64,000 nt of DNA from Chitinophaga skermanii (lineage in GTDB: Bacteria > Bacteroidota > Bacteroidia > Chitinophagales > Chitinophagaceae). Of the stretch, positions 1 to 6,926 are shown piece after piece; the first letter of the stretch is position 1, and each line of letters begins with the position of its first letter. The translations under genes and the position numbers were made by a program. The DNA lies in NCBI RefSeq assembly GCF_003259335.1, contig NZ_QLLL01000005.1:372001-436000 (forward strand). The letters are read 5' to 3'. A model generated the notes under the pieces. The model was given only the letters and a program-made list of their open reading frames with translations. It made no database searches and was not told the DNA's origin.

Positions 1-2
1 TC

Positions 3-770
3 ATGGCGGTAAACCGTCCTGAATTCCGCGAGATCGCAGCTTATACACAATACGATTATGAGAATGACTTCATCGTACGTGGCGATCCAAACTTGCAAAG
101 AAGCACTAGCTTGAATGGCGACATCCGTTACGAATTCTATAGCGGTGTAGGTGAAATTATCTCCGCTTCTTTGTTCTATAAGAAATTCAACAACCCAATC
201 GAGCAAGTTAACTTAGGTAACAAAATCTTATCGTACCAAAATGCTGAAACAGCAACAGACTACGGTGCTGAAATTGAATTACGTAAGAACTTAGGTTTCT
301 TGAGTGGTAACAGCAATGTGTTGAAAAATATGACTTTCTATGTGAATGCTGCTTTGATTAAAGGCGACATTACATTGCAAGACAGGAAAGTATCTAGCCC
401 AATGCAAGGTCAATCGCCTTACTTATTGAATGGTGGTTTGCAATATGCTGCCGGTGAAGGATTTGCTTTCAATGTATTGTATAATAAGATTGGTCAACGT
501 TTGAAATTCCGTGGTGAGAATGGTGGTGTAGACGTGTTCGAGAAATCGCGCGATATCTTGGATTTCCAAGTAAGTAAATCAGTAATGAAGAGCCGTGGTG
601 AATTCAAATTAAACATCAGCGACATTTTCGCGCAACCGATCTCTTATTACTACAAGTACGATGCAAACGCATCTACCGTATTTGATGCGAAAAACGATCG
701 TATCATCAACAAGTGGAAGCCGGGTACTTCTATCTCTGTTTCTTTCAAATACAACTTCAACAAACGATAG
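3..770 (+). CDS. TonB-dependent outer-membrane receptor, C-terminal part (5' end outside window)
   Basis: Only the last 255 residues are present; the frame runs off the left edge and the Met at position 3 is internal. The segment carries the NRPEFREIA-type sequence that is common in the barrel of Bacteroidota TonB receptors, followed by alternating aromatic beta-strands and ending in a final strand with a terminal aromatic pattern (SISVSFKYNFNKR), as expected for insertion by the Bam machinery. Family role: energy-dependent import of a large or scarce ligand across the outer membrane. The substrate cannot be read from the barrel alone. The gene lies 109 bp upstream of a surface lipoprotein, a porin and a PhoBR-like pair, which suggests a role in anion or phosphate acquisition (inference). 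Codon use is strongly biased to GGT, CGT and AAC, suggesting high expression. Confidence 0.85.
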   Translation: MAVNRPEFREIAAYTQYDYENDFIVRGDPNLQRSTSLNGDIRYEFYSGVGEIISASLFYKKFNNPIEQVNLGNKILSYQNAETATDYGAEIELRKNLGFLSGNSNVLKNMTFYVNAALIKGDITLQDRKVSSPMQGQSPYLLNGGLQYAAGEGFAFNVLYNKIGQRLKFRGENGGVDVFEKSRDILDFQVSKSVMKSRGEFKLNISDIFAQPISYYYKYDANASTVFDAKNDRIINKWKPGTSISVSFKYNFNKR

Positions 771-776
771 TTTATT

Positions 777-818
777 AGCCAGTGTTAACATTAAATAAAT
801 ATAATGTTAACACTGGCT
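777..818. repeat. Long perfect inverted repeat (possible terminator or operator)
   Basis: Two 17-base arms (AGCCAGTGTTAACATTA at 777-793 and its complement at 802-818) flank an 8-base AT loop. It lies just after the receptor stop codon. There is no T-run after the right arm, so it is not a textbook rho-independent terminator on the + strand. Each arm contains TTAACA, and the two same-strand copies (785 and 807) are 22 bp apart. Confidence 0.7.
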
Positions 819-879
819 TAAAGCACTTCTGGAGTAGATTCTACAACTTTACATTGTCGTTAAAAACAAACACAATTAC

Positions 880-2247
880 ATGAGAAAATTATTATTTGCT
901 AGTGCAGCAGTTTTATCAGTATTTGCATCATGCTCTGATGATAAAAATGATACTCCGAAACCGCCGACCACAGGTTCAGGTGATACAGTAATGGTTAGAG
1001 GTGTAATGTCAACTAACACTACATGGTCTGCTAACAAAGTGTACAAATTAAGAGGTTACACTTATGTTGCTGCAGGTGCTAAATTAACTATTGAAGCCGG
1101 TACAAAAATTATTTCTACAAAAGACTCTGCGGGTGTATTGGTAATTGCGAAAGGTGCAACAATCGACGCGCGTGGTACTTCCGAAAAACCAATCGTTTTC
1201 ACTTCTGGCGAGAAAACAAAAACGCCGGGTGACTTAGGTGGTGTAATCGTAGCAGGTGCTGCAACATGGAATAACAACCACACAATCATTGAAGGTGCTG
1301 TTGATGATGCTTTCAAAAACTTTGGTGGTTCTAATGACGCTGATAACTCTGGTTACTTACAATATATCCGTATCGAATACGCTGGTAAAGCAGTAGCTGA
1401 AGGCGATGAAGTAAACGGTTTATCTTTATACGCTGTAGGTAGCGGTACAACTGTAGATCACATCCAAATCGTTCGTGGTTTAGATGACGCGTTCGAATTC
1501 TTCGGTGGTACAGTAAACGCTAAATATTTAATCGCTTACAATTGTGCAGATGATGATTTCGATTTTGATGACGGTTACCGTGGTAAAATCCAATTTGCTG
1601 TTTCTGTAAAAGATCCTGCTTTCGTTGATAACAAAGGTACTAGCGGTGATATCTCTAACAACTTCGAATTCGATAACTCAAACGGTAAGAAAGAGTTCAC
1701 TATCACACCGAACACTTTCCCTATCATGTCTAACTTCACAGCTATCGGTCCTAACAATGCTACCGGTACAAGAACTGAATTTGGTTACGGTATGCGTATG
1801 AGAAGAGGTGCTAAATTCTTATTGGCTAACTCTATCGTTGCCGGTGGTCAAAAAGCTGGTTTAGATATCGATAACGATTCAACTGCTTCTTACTATAAAC
1901 AAGGCATCTCTGGTTTGAAAAATAGCATTTTACACGCTGTTACTAAACCATTCAATGTTGACTTGTTAAATAACACTGCTTTATTAACTGCTACAGATTT
2001 ACAAGCTTTGGTAACTGGTCGTGATGCTACTTTGAATGTTGCTAGCGCTTCAGATATTCAATTGACGGATGCATTTAATAACGCTGCTCCAAACTTAGCG
2101 CCTAAATCTGGTTCACCTGCTTTAACAAGAGGTACTAAATTTGAAGGTCAATTAAACGATGCGTTCTTCTCGAAAGTATCTTACATCGGTGCTGTTGATC
2201 CTACAAATGACTGGACAAAAGCTTCATGGACAGTTTGGAATAAATAA
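880..2247 (+). CDS. Surface-exposed lipoprotein with predicted beta-helix
   Basis: 455 residues. The N-terminus is a lipoprotein signal peptide ending FASC, and the residues after Cys (SDDKND) fit the acidic lipoprotein export signal that sends Bacteroidota lipoproteins to the cell surface. The body has spaced short strands typical of a right-handed parallel beta-helix (TIEAGTKI, GVLVIAKGATIDARG, YIRIEYAG, IDHIQIVRG-like turns) and very acidic loops (DDAFEFFGG, DDDFDFDDG) that could bind Ca2+. Similar proteins are commonly found beside TonB receptors in Bacteroidota, but I know no assigned biochemical activity. Position between a receptor and an OprO/P-like porin suggests a surface ligand-capture role. 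Codon bias is strong, like that of the atp genes. Confidence 0.8.
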   Translation: MRKLLFASAAVLSVFASCSDDKNDTPKPPTTGSGDTVMVRGVMSTNTTWSANKVYKLRGYTYVAAGAKLTIEAGTKIISTKDSAGVLVIAKGATIDARGTSEKPIVFTSGEKTKTPGDLGGVIVAGAATWNNNHTIIEGAVDDAFKNFGGSNDADNSGYLQYIRIEYAGKAVAEGDEVNGLSLYAVGSGTTVDHIQIVRGLDDAFEFFGGTVNAKYLIAYNCADDDFDFDDGYRGKIQFAVSVKDPAFVDNKGTSGDISNNFEFDNSNGKKEFTITPNTFPIMSNFTAIGPNNATGTRTEFGYGMRMRRGAKFLLANSIVAGGQKAGLDIDNDSTASYYKQGISGLKNSILHAVTKPFNVDLLNNTALLTATDLQALVTGRDATLNVASASDIQLTDAFNNAAPNLAPKSGSPALTRGTKFEGQLNDAFFSKVSYIGAVDPTNDWTKASWTVWNK

Positions 2248-2320
2248 TCTAACATCTAAGTTCAAAGACTTTCGCAAACTTTTTGCGTAAGCGTATATCA
2301 TTCATAAGCTGTTTTTTTAT

Positions 2321-2348
2321 AACCACCTCGGTTCCCCGGGGTGGTTTT
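2321..2348 (+). terminator. Rho-independent terminator after the lipoprotein gene
   Basis: AACCACCTCGG (2321-2331) pairs with CCGGGGTGGTT (2336-2346) through a TTCC loop, with one T-G wobble, followed by TTTTC. It separates the lipoprotein gene from the porin gene. Confidence 0.75.
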
Positions 2349-2362
2349 CTCATTATAAGCCT

Positions 2363-2370
2363 TATTTTTG
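2363..2370 (+). promoter_or_regulatory. -7 promoter element for the porin gene
   Basis: TATTTTTG is an exact match to the Bacteroidota sigma-A -7 element TAnnTTTG. Transcription would start about 10 bases before the ATG at 2387, giving a very short leader. No clear -33 TTTG is seen at the usual distance. Confidence 0.55.
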
Positions 2371-2386
2371 CCGAAATTTTTCGTGC

Positions 2387-3715
2387 ATGAAACTTGGTAA
2401 ATACCTTTTGGTATTACTTATAGGGTTGATGGTCAACACTTCAGTGAAGGCTCAATTCCTAATGGATATGATTGATACTACGACCAACCTGGGTAAGGGC
2501 ATGTTCTCCATGTACAAAAAATTCGACGCCCTTCGTTTGAGCGGTTACATTCAGCCGCAATTCCAATATGCTTCTTCTAAAGGTGAACAAGGCTATGCCG
2601 GAGGTAATTTCCCCAACGAGGTCGACAACCGTTTTATGCTCCGTAGGGGCCGTTTGCGGGTAGATTATGCCCGTTACGACAAGGAAGGTATGCCCATTGT
2701 TAGCTTCGCCTTCCAGTTCGACGGTACGGAGCGCGGGGTGAACATCCGGGATTTCTACGGGCGGTTCTTCGAAAACAAGTACAACGTGCTTTCTATTTCG
2801 GCAGGTATGTTTGCCCGGCCGGTGGGGTACGAGGTAAACTTATCGTCGGGCGACCGTGAAACGCCGGAACGGGGTAGAATGAGCCAGATTTTGATGCGTA
2901 CAGAGCGGGATTTGGGTGTGATGGCTACTTTTGAACCTAGAAAGCCTAGCCACCCCTTATACGGCTTTAAACTCGACGTGGGAGCATTTAATGGTCAAGG
3001 CTTAACAGGCCCGGCAGACTTCGACTCGCATAAAGACATTGGCGCCCGTGCAGCCGTAAAGCCATTTGTAATGGGAGCCCGCAAGAAAATGATCTTCTCC
3101 GCAGGTATATCCACATGGTACGGTGGTATGGAGCAGTTCACGAATAACATCTACCGCATGTCAACATCATCTACAGGCAGCCCTGTATTCGTTGTAAGCA
3201 GCGATTCTACCAATATCGGCAAAATTGCCCCCCGGCACTATTATGGTGCCGACGCACAACTAAAAATCAAGAATAAAAAAGGCTTTACCGAGTTTAGGGC
3301 TGAATACCTTCGCGGTACACAAACCGCTACGGCCAATACAACAGAAACACCGGGCATTATCCCTATTGATGCTAGCGGTAAATACGCCCCATTATACATT
3401 CGTAACTTTGATGGTGCTTATATATACTTCTTACAACATTTAGGCAACACAACCGATCAGGTTGTATTGCGATACGATTGGTACGACCCGAATAAGAAAG
3501 TAAAAGGCAAAGAAGTAGGTGCTGCCGGTTCTAATACCACGGCCGCCGATGTACGCTATGATACGTTTGGGTTCGGTTACGTCCATTACTTCAACGAACA
3601 CTTCAAATTTACCCTGTATTACGACTTAGTGCGCAACGAAGGTACCAGCCTACTAGGCGTACAGGAGGATTTGAAGGATAACGTGTTAACAGCACGATTG
3701 CAGTTTAGATTCTAA
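2387..3715 (+). CDS. OprO/OprP-type porin (phosphate-selective porin family)
   Basis: 442 residues with a signal peptide ending about residue 22 (VNTSVKAQ). The mature protein begins with a short amphipathic segment and then the LSGYIQPQFQY strand, RRGRLRVDYA and EGMPIVSFAFQFDG segments that typify the porin O/P family, and ends in a beta-strand with terminal Phe (TARLQFRF). Family members form trimeric 16-strand barrels that favour phosphate or polyphosphate when arginine-rich. Several Arg/Lys stretches are present, but specificity cannot be fixed from sequence. It has its own promoter and is convergent with the PhoR-like kinase gene, separated by two terminators; this neighbourhood supports an anion-uptake role. 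Confidence 0.85.
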   Translation: MKLGKYLLVLLIGLMVNTSVKAQFLMDMIDTTTNLGKGMFSMYKKFDALRLSGYIQPQFQYASSKGEQGYAGGNFPNEVDNRFMLRRGRLRVDYARYDKEGMPIVSFAFQFDGTERGVNIRDFYGRFFENKYNVLSISAGMFARPVGYEVNLSSGDRETPERGRMSQILMRTERDLGVMATFEPRKPSHPLYGFKLDVGAFNGQGLTGPADFDSHKDIGARAAVKPFVMGARKKMIFSAGISTWYGGMEQFTNNIYRMSTSSTGSPVFVVSSDSTNIGKIAPRHYYGADAQLKIKNKKGFTEFRAEYLRGTQTATANTTETPGIIPIDASGKYAPLYIRNFDGAYIYFLQHLGNTTDQVVLRYDWYDPNKKVKGKEVGAAGSNTTAADVRYDTFGFGYVHYFNEHFKFTLYYDLVRNEGTSLLGVQEDLKDNVLTARLQFRF

Positions 3716-3741
3716 CGATATTTGAAATATGCCTATGGAAG

Positions 3742-3768
3742 AGCGAGCTGGAAGGCTCGCTTTTTTTA
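3742..3768 (+). terminator. Terminator downstream of porin gene (copy 1)
   Basis: AGCGAGC (3742-3748) and GCTCGCT (3755-3761) form a hairpin followed by seven T. A near-identical hairpin lies about 100 bp downstream. Confidence 0.8.
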
Positions 3769-3840
3769 TGGGGTATGGTTACAGTAATCCATTTCTACGC
3801 ATGTATTAGTAAATAATCAGCACCTTATATTCAAATAAAA

Positions 3841-3866
3841 AGCGAGCTGGAATGCTCGCTTTTTAT
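3841..3866. terminator. Terminator between porin and kinase genes (copy 2)
   Basis: The same arms, AGCGAGC and GCTCGCT (3841-3847 and 3854-3860), are preceded by five A and followed by five T, so it can stop transcription from both sides. It lies between the convergent porin and kinase genes. Confidence 0.75.
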
Positions 3867-3890
3867 TTATGTCAATATTTGATATGCTAA

Positions 3891-5003
3891 TTATTCCTTC
3901 CCGGTAGGTAACGTAAATCCAAAAGTAGAACCTATTTCCAGTTTACTGCGTACGTTGATGCTTTGGCCGTGTGCTTCAATAATGTGTTTCACAATGGCTA
4001 AGCCTAAGCCTGTACCGCCAATATCTCTACTACGGGCGCGATCTGTGCGGTAGAAGCGTTCAAATACGCGGGGTAAGTGTTCTTCTGCCATACCTTGACC
4101 GTCATCTGAAATCTCAACAAGCAAAGTTTTGTCGTCGAGGTTATAAATGCTGGCGGTGGTATGACCGTCTTGCTTACCGTATTTAATAGAGTTGTCGATG
4201 AGGTTGATCAGTACTTGGCGAATCTTTTCTTTATCGGCCATTACGTGTACGGGGGCTTCGCAGCCTTTTTTCACGGAGAACTTAATGTTCTTTTGATTGG
4301 CTTTCAAGGATAAAGTATCGAATACGTCTTTAATAAGGTCTTGAATCACAAAATCCTCGGCTGTAACCGTCATTTCACCTACTTCTAACTTAGAAATTTC
4401 ATCTAAGTCATCGAGCAAACGGCAAAGGCGGTCGATATTCTTCGTGGCGTTTTTCAAGAACATTTTGTTCACGTTCGGGTCGTCGATAGCGCCATCGAGG
4501 AGGGTGTGAATATAGCCTTGCACGGCGAAAATGGGGGTTTTCAACTCGTGCGATAGGTTCATCAAGAACTCTTTACGGAAGGCTTCGTTCTTGCGTAAAG
4601 AATCTAGTTCTTCCTTCTTTTGCGCCGCCCATTTTTCCACATCTTCACTCACTTGTTCGATGGTTTTCGAAGGGAGGATCTTTTTATTGAAGAACTCTTC
4701 GCGTTTGGTAGCCTTCGTTTGGTAGATGAATTTGTAGATCAGTTTGATCTTACGGTAAATGAAGTTCTGCAACGTGTACAAGTACAAGTAGTACGACACT
4801 AAAAACGACAGTACGAAAGCGGATAGGATAACTTTCCAATTATACTCTATAAGTAGGAAACCGATCGCTGTAATGGTCGACAGCACCAGTGCTGTAAAAC
4901 CCGCTAACTTTTGCGGGCTAAGATTTTTTGCCTTGAACATACTCCAAAGTGAGTAATTTTTATAATAATGGGAAATTAGTCCATTTTTTTTACTTGCCAT
5001 CAT
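3891..5003 (-). CDS. phoR: PhoR-like sensor histidine kinase
   Basis: 370 residues. Two membrane helices (about 34-52 and 57-77) with almost no periplasmic loop are followed by a linker, the HisKA dimerisation helix (MNLSHELKTP, phospho-acceptor His about 152) and an HATPase domain with N box (LINLIDNSIKYG), G1 (DDGQGM), F box (ERFYR) and G2 (GGTGLGLAIV). This compact architecture is that of Bacteroidota PhoR-type kinases, which phosphorylate a PhoB-family regulator. The PhoB-like gene lies directly upstream on the same strand. A TAATTTTG -7 element at 5023-5030 gives the gene its own promoter and fits a start at 5003 or 5000; an internal Met at 4940 is an alternative. The minimal sensor loop means sensing probably depends on another protein or on the membrane. 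Confidence 0.85.
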   Translation of the reverse strand: MMASKKNGLISHYYKNYSLWSMFKAKNLSPQKLAGFTALVLSTITAIGFLLIEYNWKVILSAFVLSFLVSYYLYLYTLQNFIYRKIKLIYKFIYQTKATKREEFFNKKILPSKTIEQVSEDVEKWAAQKKEELDSLRKNEAFRKEFLMNLSHELKTPIFAVQGYIHTLLDGAIDDPNVNKMFLKNATKNIDRLCRLLDDLDEISKLEVGEMTVTAEDFVIQDLIKDVFDTLSLKANQKNIKFSVKKGCEAPVHVMADKEKIRQVLINLIDNSIKYGKQDGHTTASIYNLDDKTLLVEISDDGQGMAEEHLPRVFERFYRTDRARSRDIGGTGLGLAIVKHIIEAHGQSINVRSKLEIGSTFGFTLPTGKE

Positions 5004-5022
5004 CTCATGTTTACGGGCCGCA

Positions 5023-5030
5023 CAAAATTA
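5023..5030 (-). promoter_or_regulatory. -7 element for the kinase gene
   Basis: On the minus strand TAATTTTG matches TAnnTTTG, about 20 bases before the first Met codon. A TTTG occurs 15 bases further upstream, closer than the usual 19-21. Confidence 0.45.
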
Positions 5031-5102
5031 CTGGCGCGCTTTTATCAAAGCCGCCACCATAGCCATGCTGGAACAATAAAGTTTACAGGGAAAATATTAC
5101 AA

Positions 5103-5119
5103 GCCCGTTCGCAACGGGC
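5103..5119 (-). terminator. Probable terminator after the response regulator gene
   Basis: GCCCGTT and AACGGGC form a 7-bp stem with a 3-base loop. Read on the minus strand it is followed by TTGTAATATTTT. It lies between phoB-like and phoR-like genes and, with the separate phoR promoter, suggests the two are at least partly uncoupled. Confidence 0.5.
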
Positions 5120-5174
5120 CCCAAAAGGGGGACAAACAACTGTGTGTATTCGTTAAACTTATGGATTGAATTAC

Positions 5175-5861
5175 TTACATCTCGAATTTATAACCTACAC
5201 CTTTCACCGTTGTAATTAAATCGATACCGATTTTCTGGCGGATTTTACGGATGTGTACGTCGATGGTTCTATCACCTACGATTACTTCTGTGCCCCATAC
5301 TTGGTTCAAGATTTCGTTACGCAAGAATACGCGGCCTGGTTTAGAAGCAAGTAATTGCAATAGTTCGAATTCTTTTTTCGCCAGGATAATTTCTTGGCCT
5401 TTGTAGGTAACAGTGAATTTCTCGCGGTCGATGATTAAGTCGCCCAATTGCATGGTTTTTTCTTCTTGCTTGTTCAAGCGGCGGAAGAGGGCATTGATGC
5501 GGCTCACCAACAATTTCGGCTTAATGGGTTTGGCAATGTAATCATCGGCACCCATGTTTAAACCGTCGATTTCAGATTTCTCGTCGTTAAGGGCAGTTAA
5601 AAACAACACCATGGTGTCTTTAAATTCCGGGATCTTGCGGATTTCTTTGCAAGTATCGATACCGTTTTTATTCGGCATCATGATGTCGAGCATAATTAAA
5701 TCCGGGCGGAAAATTTTAGCTTTCTGCACAGCTTCGATACCATCTTTGGCCGTAACCGTGTCGTAACCAGCGCTCTTAAGATTGTAGCTGATAATTTCTA
5801 AAATATCGGCTTCATCATCTACTACTAGTATTTTTCCTGCTACCGCTTGGTCCATCATCAT
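5175..5861 (-). CDS. phoB: PhoB-like OmpR-family response regulator
   Basis: 228 residues from the Met at 5861. Receiver domain (about 9-125) with acidic pair in ILVVDDEADI, phospho-acceptor Asp about 59 (LIMLDIMMP), and KPIKPKLL as the conserved Lys-Pro. The C-terminal winged helix (about 140-228) has the FELLQLLASKPGRVF and GDRTIDVHIRKIRQKIG segments of the OmpR/PhoB class. The frame is open up to 5903, but a TAATTTTG -7 element at 5888-5895 lies inside that extension, so the start at 5861 (three ATG in a row, MMMDQ) is preferred. With the neighbouring kinase it forms a two-component pair, plausibly the phosphate-starvation regulator; the porin and TonB genes next door are candidate targets. 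Confidence 0.85.
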   Translation of the reverse strand: MMMDQAVAGKILVVDDEADILEIISYNLKSAGYDTVTAKDGIEAVQKAKIFRPDLIMLDIMMPNKNGIDTCKEIRKIPEFKDTMVLFLTALNDEKSEIDGLNMGADDYIAKPIKPKLLVSRINALFRRLNKQEEKTMQLGDLIIDREKFTVTYKGQEIILAKKEFELLQLLASKPGRVFLRNEILNQVWGTEVIVGDRTIDVHIRKIRQKIGIDLITTVKGVGYKFEM

Positions 5862-5887
5862 AATTTGTTGATTTTTTAAAGACGGCA

Positions 5888-5895
5888 CAAAATTA
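5888..5895 (-). promoter_or_regulatory. -7 element for the PhoB-like gene
   Basis: Minus-strand TAATTTTG matches TAnnTTTG. Transcription would begin about 20 bases before the ATG at 5861, which argues against the longer open frame. A dyad of TAACA and TGTTA lies further upstream (about 5934-5952). Confidence 0.5.
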
Positions 5896-6127
5896 TAACT
5901 CACAACGCGTGATTAATGGAAAGATAACATTATGAAATTGTTAATTTGGCCGATTTTGTCTGCTTACGCTCACCCGCAAGGTACTGAAAAAACGTGTACA
6001 GGCTTCGTTTTAAGCGGATTATAAGCGTTGTGTAATTTGTACATCTAAACCTGCCATTTTTACAACATCCGGCTTGCCATTTGTGTTTAAACGAAGTTAT
6101 TATGGAGGTTTTTCGTAATGGGATGAT

Positions 6128-6150
6128 ATGAGCAATGATGCATTGCTCAT
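6128..6150. repeat. Perfect hairpin with 10-bp arms
   Basis: ATGAGCAATG and CATTGCTCAT flank a 3-base ATG loop; CTTTTG follows on the + strand. It could be a weak terminator or an operator. No gene ends nearby on the + strand, so a terminator role would imply an unannotated transcript. Confidence 0.5.
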
Positions 6151-6231
6151 CTTTTGTTGCGACGCTCCTGTCAACTTTTGCGCCTTTTATCGACTGTTAC
6201 CTTACTTATTCCTTACTAAAAGCTTACTGTA

Positions 6232-6263
6232 AGTAAGCAAATACAAGGGTTTTACCGGTAAAA
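6232..6263. repeat. Two adjacent palindromes
   Basis: GCTTACT-GTA-AGTAAGC (6232-6248) is followed one base later by the 14-bp palindrome TTTTACCGGTAAAA (6250-6263). Neither is followed by a T-run, so operator sites or structured RNA are more likely than terminators. Confidence 0.5.
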
Positions 6264-6500
6264 TGTCGACTGAAGCTTTGGAAACTGTCGGAACGGCTCT
6301 TGCTAGTAGCAGGTTTCAGGCGAAAAAGTCGGTGTAGCGTCGGTGAAAAAAAGGTAAATGCCCGCCAATACTGGATTCCATGAAGGGCACTTTCGAAGGC
6401 GATTTTTATTAAATGCTTGGCAATCAACCCATCTCTAATTTTCGCACATTTTACCTCCTGCGAAAAGGAGCCACTTACTGCGGGAAATAATATGCCGAGC

Positions 6501-6630
6501 CTTTACATTCCCTTTGACTTGCCTTTGAGTTCCCTTTAACGACCCTTTGAAAAGCCTTTGACTTCCCTTTGACCACCCTTTAAAAGACTTTAACCTGCCT
6601 TTGAAAGACTTTGACTTGCCTTTGAGGATA
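6501..6630. repeat. Twelve CTTTGA-type motifs at 10-11 bp spacing
   Basis: CTTT (mostly followed by GA or AA) begins at 6501, 6512, 6523, 6534, 6545, 6556, 6567, 6578, 6588, 6599, 6609 and 6620. Ten of twelve carry CTTTGA, CTTTAA or CTTTGAA contexts, while the bases between vary (for example CTTGC, AGTTCC, CGACC). The fixed spacing close to one helical turn puts every copy on the same face of the DNA. On the minus strand the motif reads TCAAAG. Confidence 0.85.
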
Positions 6631-6648
6631 TTGGAAACATCGTGTTCG

Positions 6649-6698
6649 ATATATCCCAAATATATCCCCAATATATCCAGGATATATCTCCATATAGC
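6649..6698. repeat. Four to five ATATATC motifs at 11-bp spacing
   Basis: ATATATC begins at 6649, 6660, 6671 and 6682, and ATATAG at 6692. The period equals that of the neighbouring CTTTGA array although the motif is different. Confidence 0.8.
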
Positions 6699-6710
6699 AC
6701 CAACGCGGTT

Positions 6711-6740
6711 TTAACATTGAAAGAACATTAAACTAACATT
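6711..6740. promoter_or_regulatory. Three AACATT direct repeats at 11-bp spacing (Pho-box-like)
   Basis: AACATT begins at 6713, 6724 and 6735, with a further TTAACA at 6765. Head-to-tail 6-7-bp half-sites every 11 bp are the general layout of PhoB/PhoP/OmpR-family binding sites, and TTAACA repeats are known from Bacillus PhoP. A PhoB-like regulator is encoded next door. Binding is inferred, not shown. Confidence 0.45.
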
Positions 6741-6890
6741 AGAAGATATTATAAAGTGGCCATTTTAACATGGTGCGTAGTTTATTTGCGTACTTTAGCC
6801 GCACTTCACCCGAATGAGTATTTCGCCCTACCAATAAGCCTTTTCCCCGGCTACTTGCCTAAGTATTAACACAATCCACAAAATTGGTAG

Positions 6891-6898
6891 TAAATTTG
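6891..6898 (+). promoter_or_regulatory. -7 element upstream of the 733-residue protein
   Basis: TAAATTTG matches TAnnTTTG exactly, 29 bases before the ATG at 6927. No good -33 element is seen. Confidence 0.5.
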
Positions 6899-6926
6899 TA
6901 TACCTAGATTGGAGAAATTATAGATA

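Larger units (their letters stand above)
5904..6926. other. 1-kb non-coding region between divergent genes, rich in palindromes and 11-bp periodic motifs
   Basis: No convincing gene is seen. Two open frames on the minus strand (6224-6427 and 6435-6671) look like chance; the second is rich in Lys-Gly only because it reads through a DNA repeat. The stretch contains three perfect palindromes (6128-6150, 6232-6248, 6250-6263), a periodic array from 6501 to about 6740, and the promoter of the next gene. Confidence 0.7.

Noticed and set aside
6224..6427. Minus-strand 67-residue open frame next to the palindromes
   Set aside because: No motif, no signal, crosses palindromes; no codon bias typical of this genome.
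6435..6671. Minus-strand open frame with repeated SFKG-like residues
   Set aside because: It is the translation of the 11-bp CTTTGA DNA repeat; residues vary with the spacer and there is no start context or homology.
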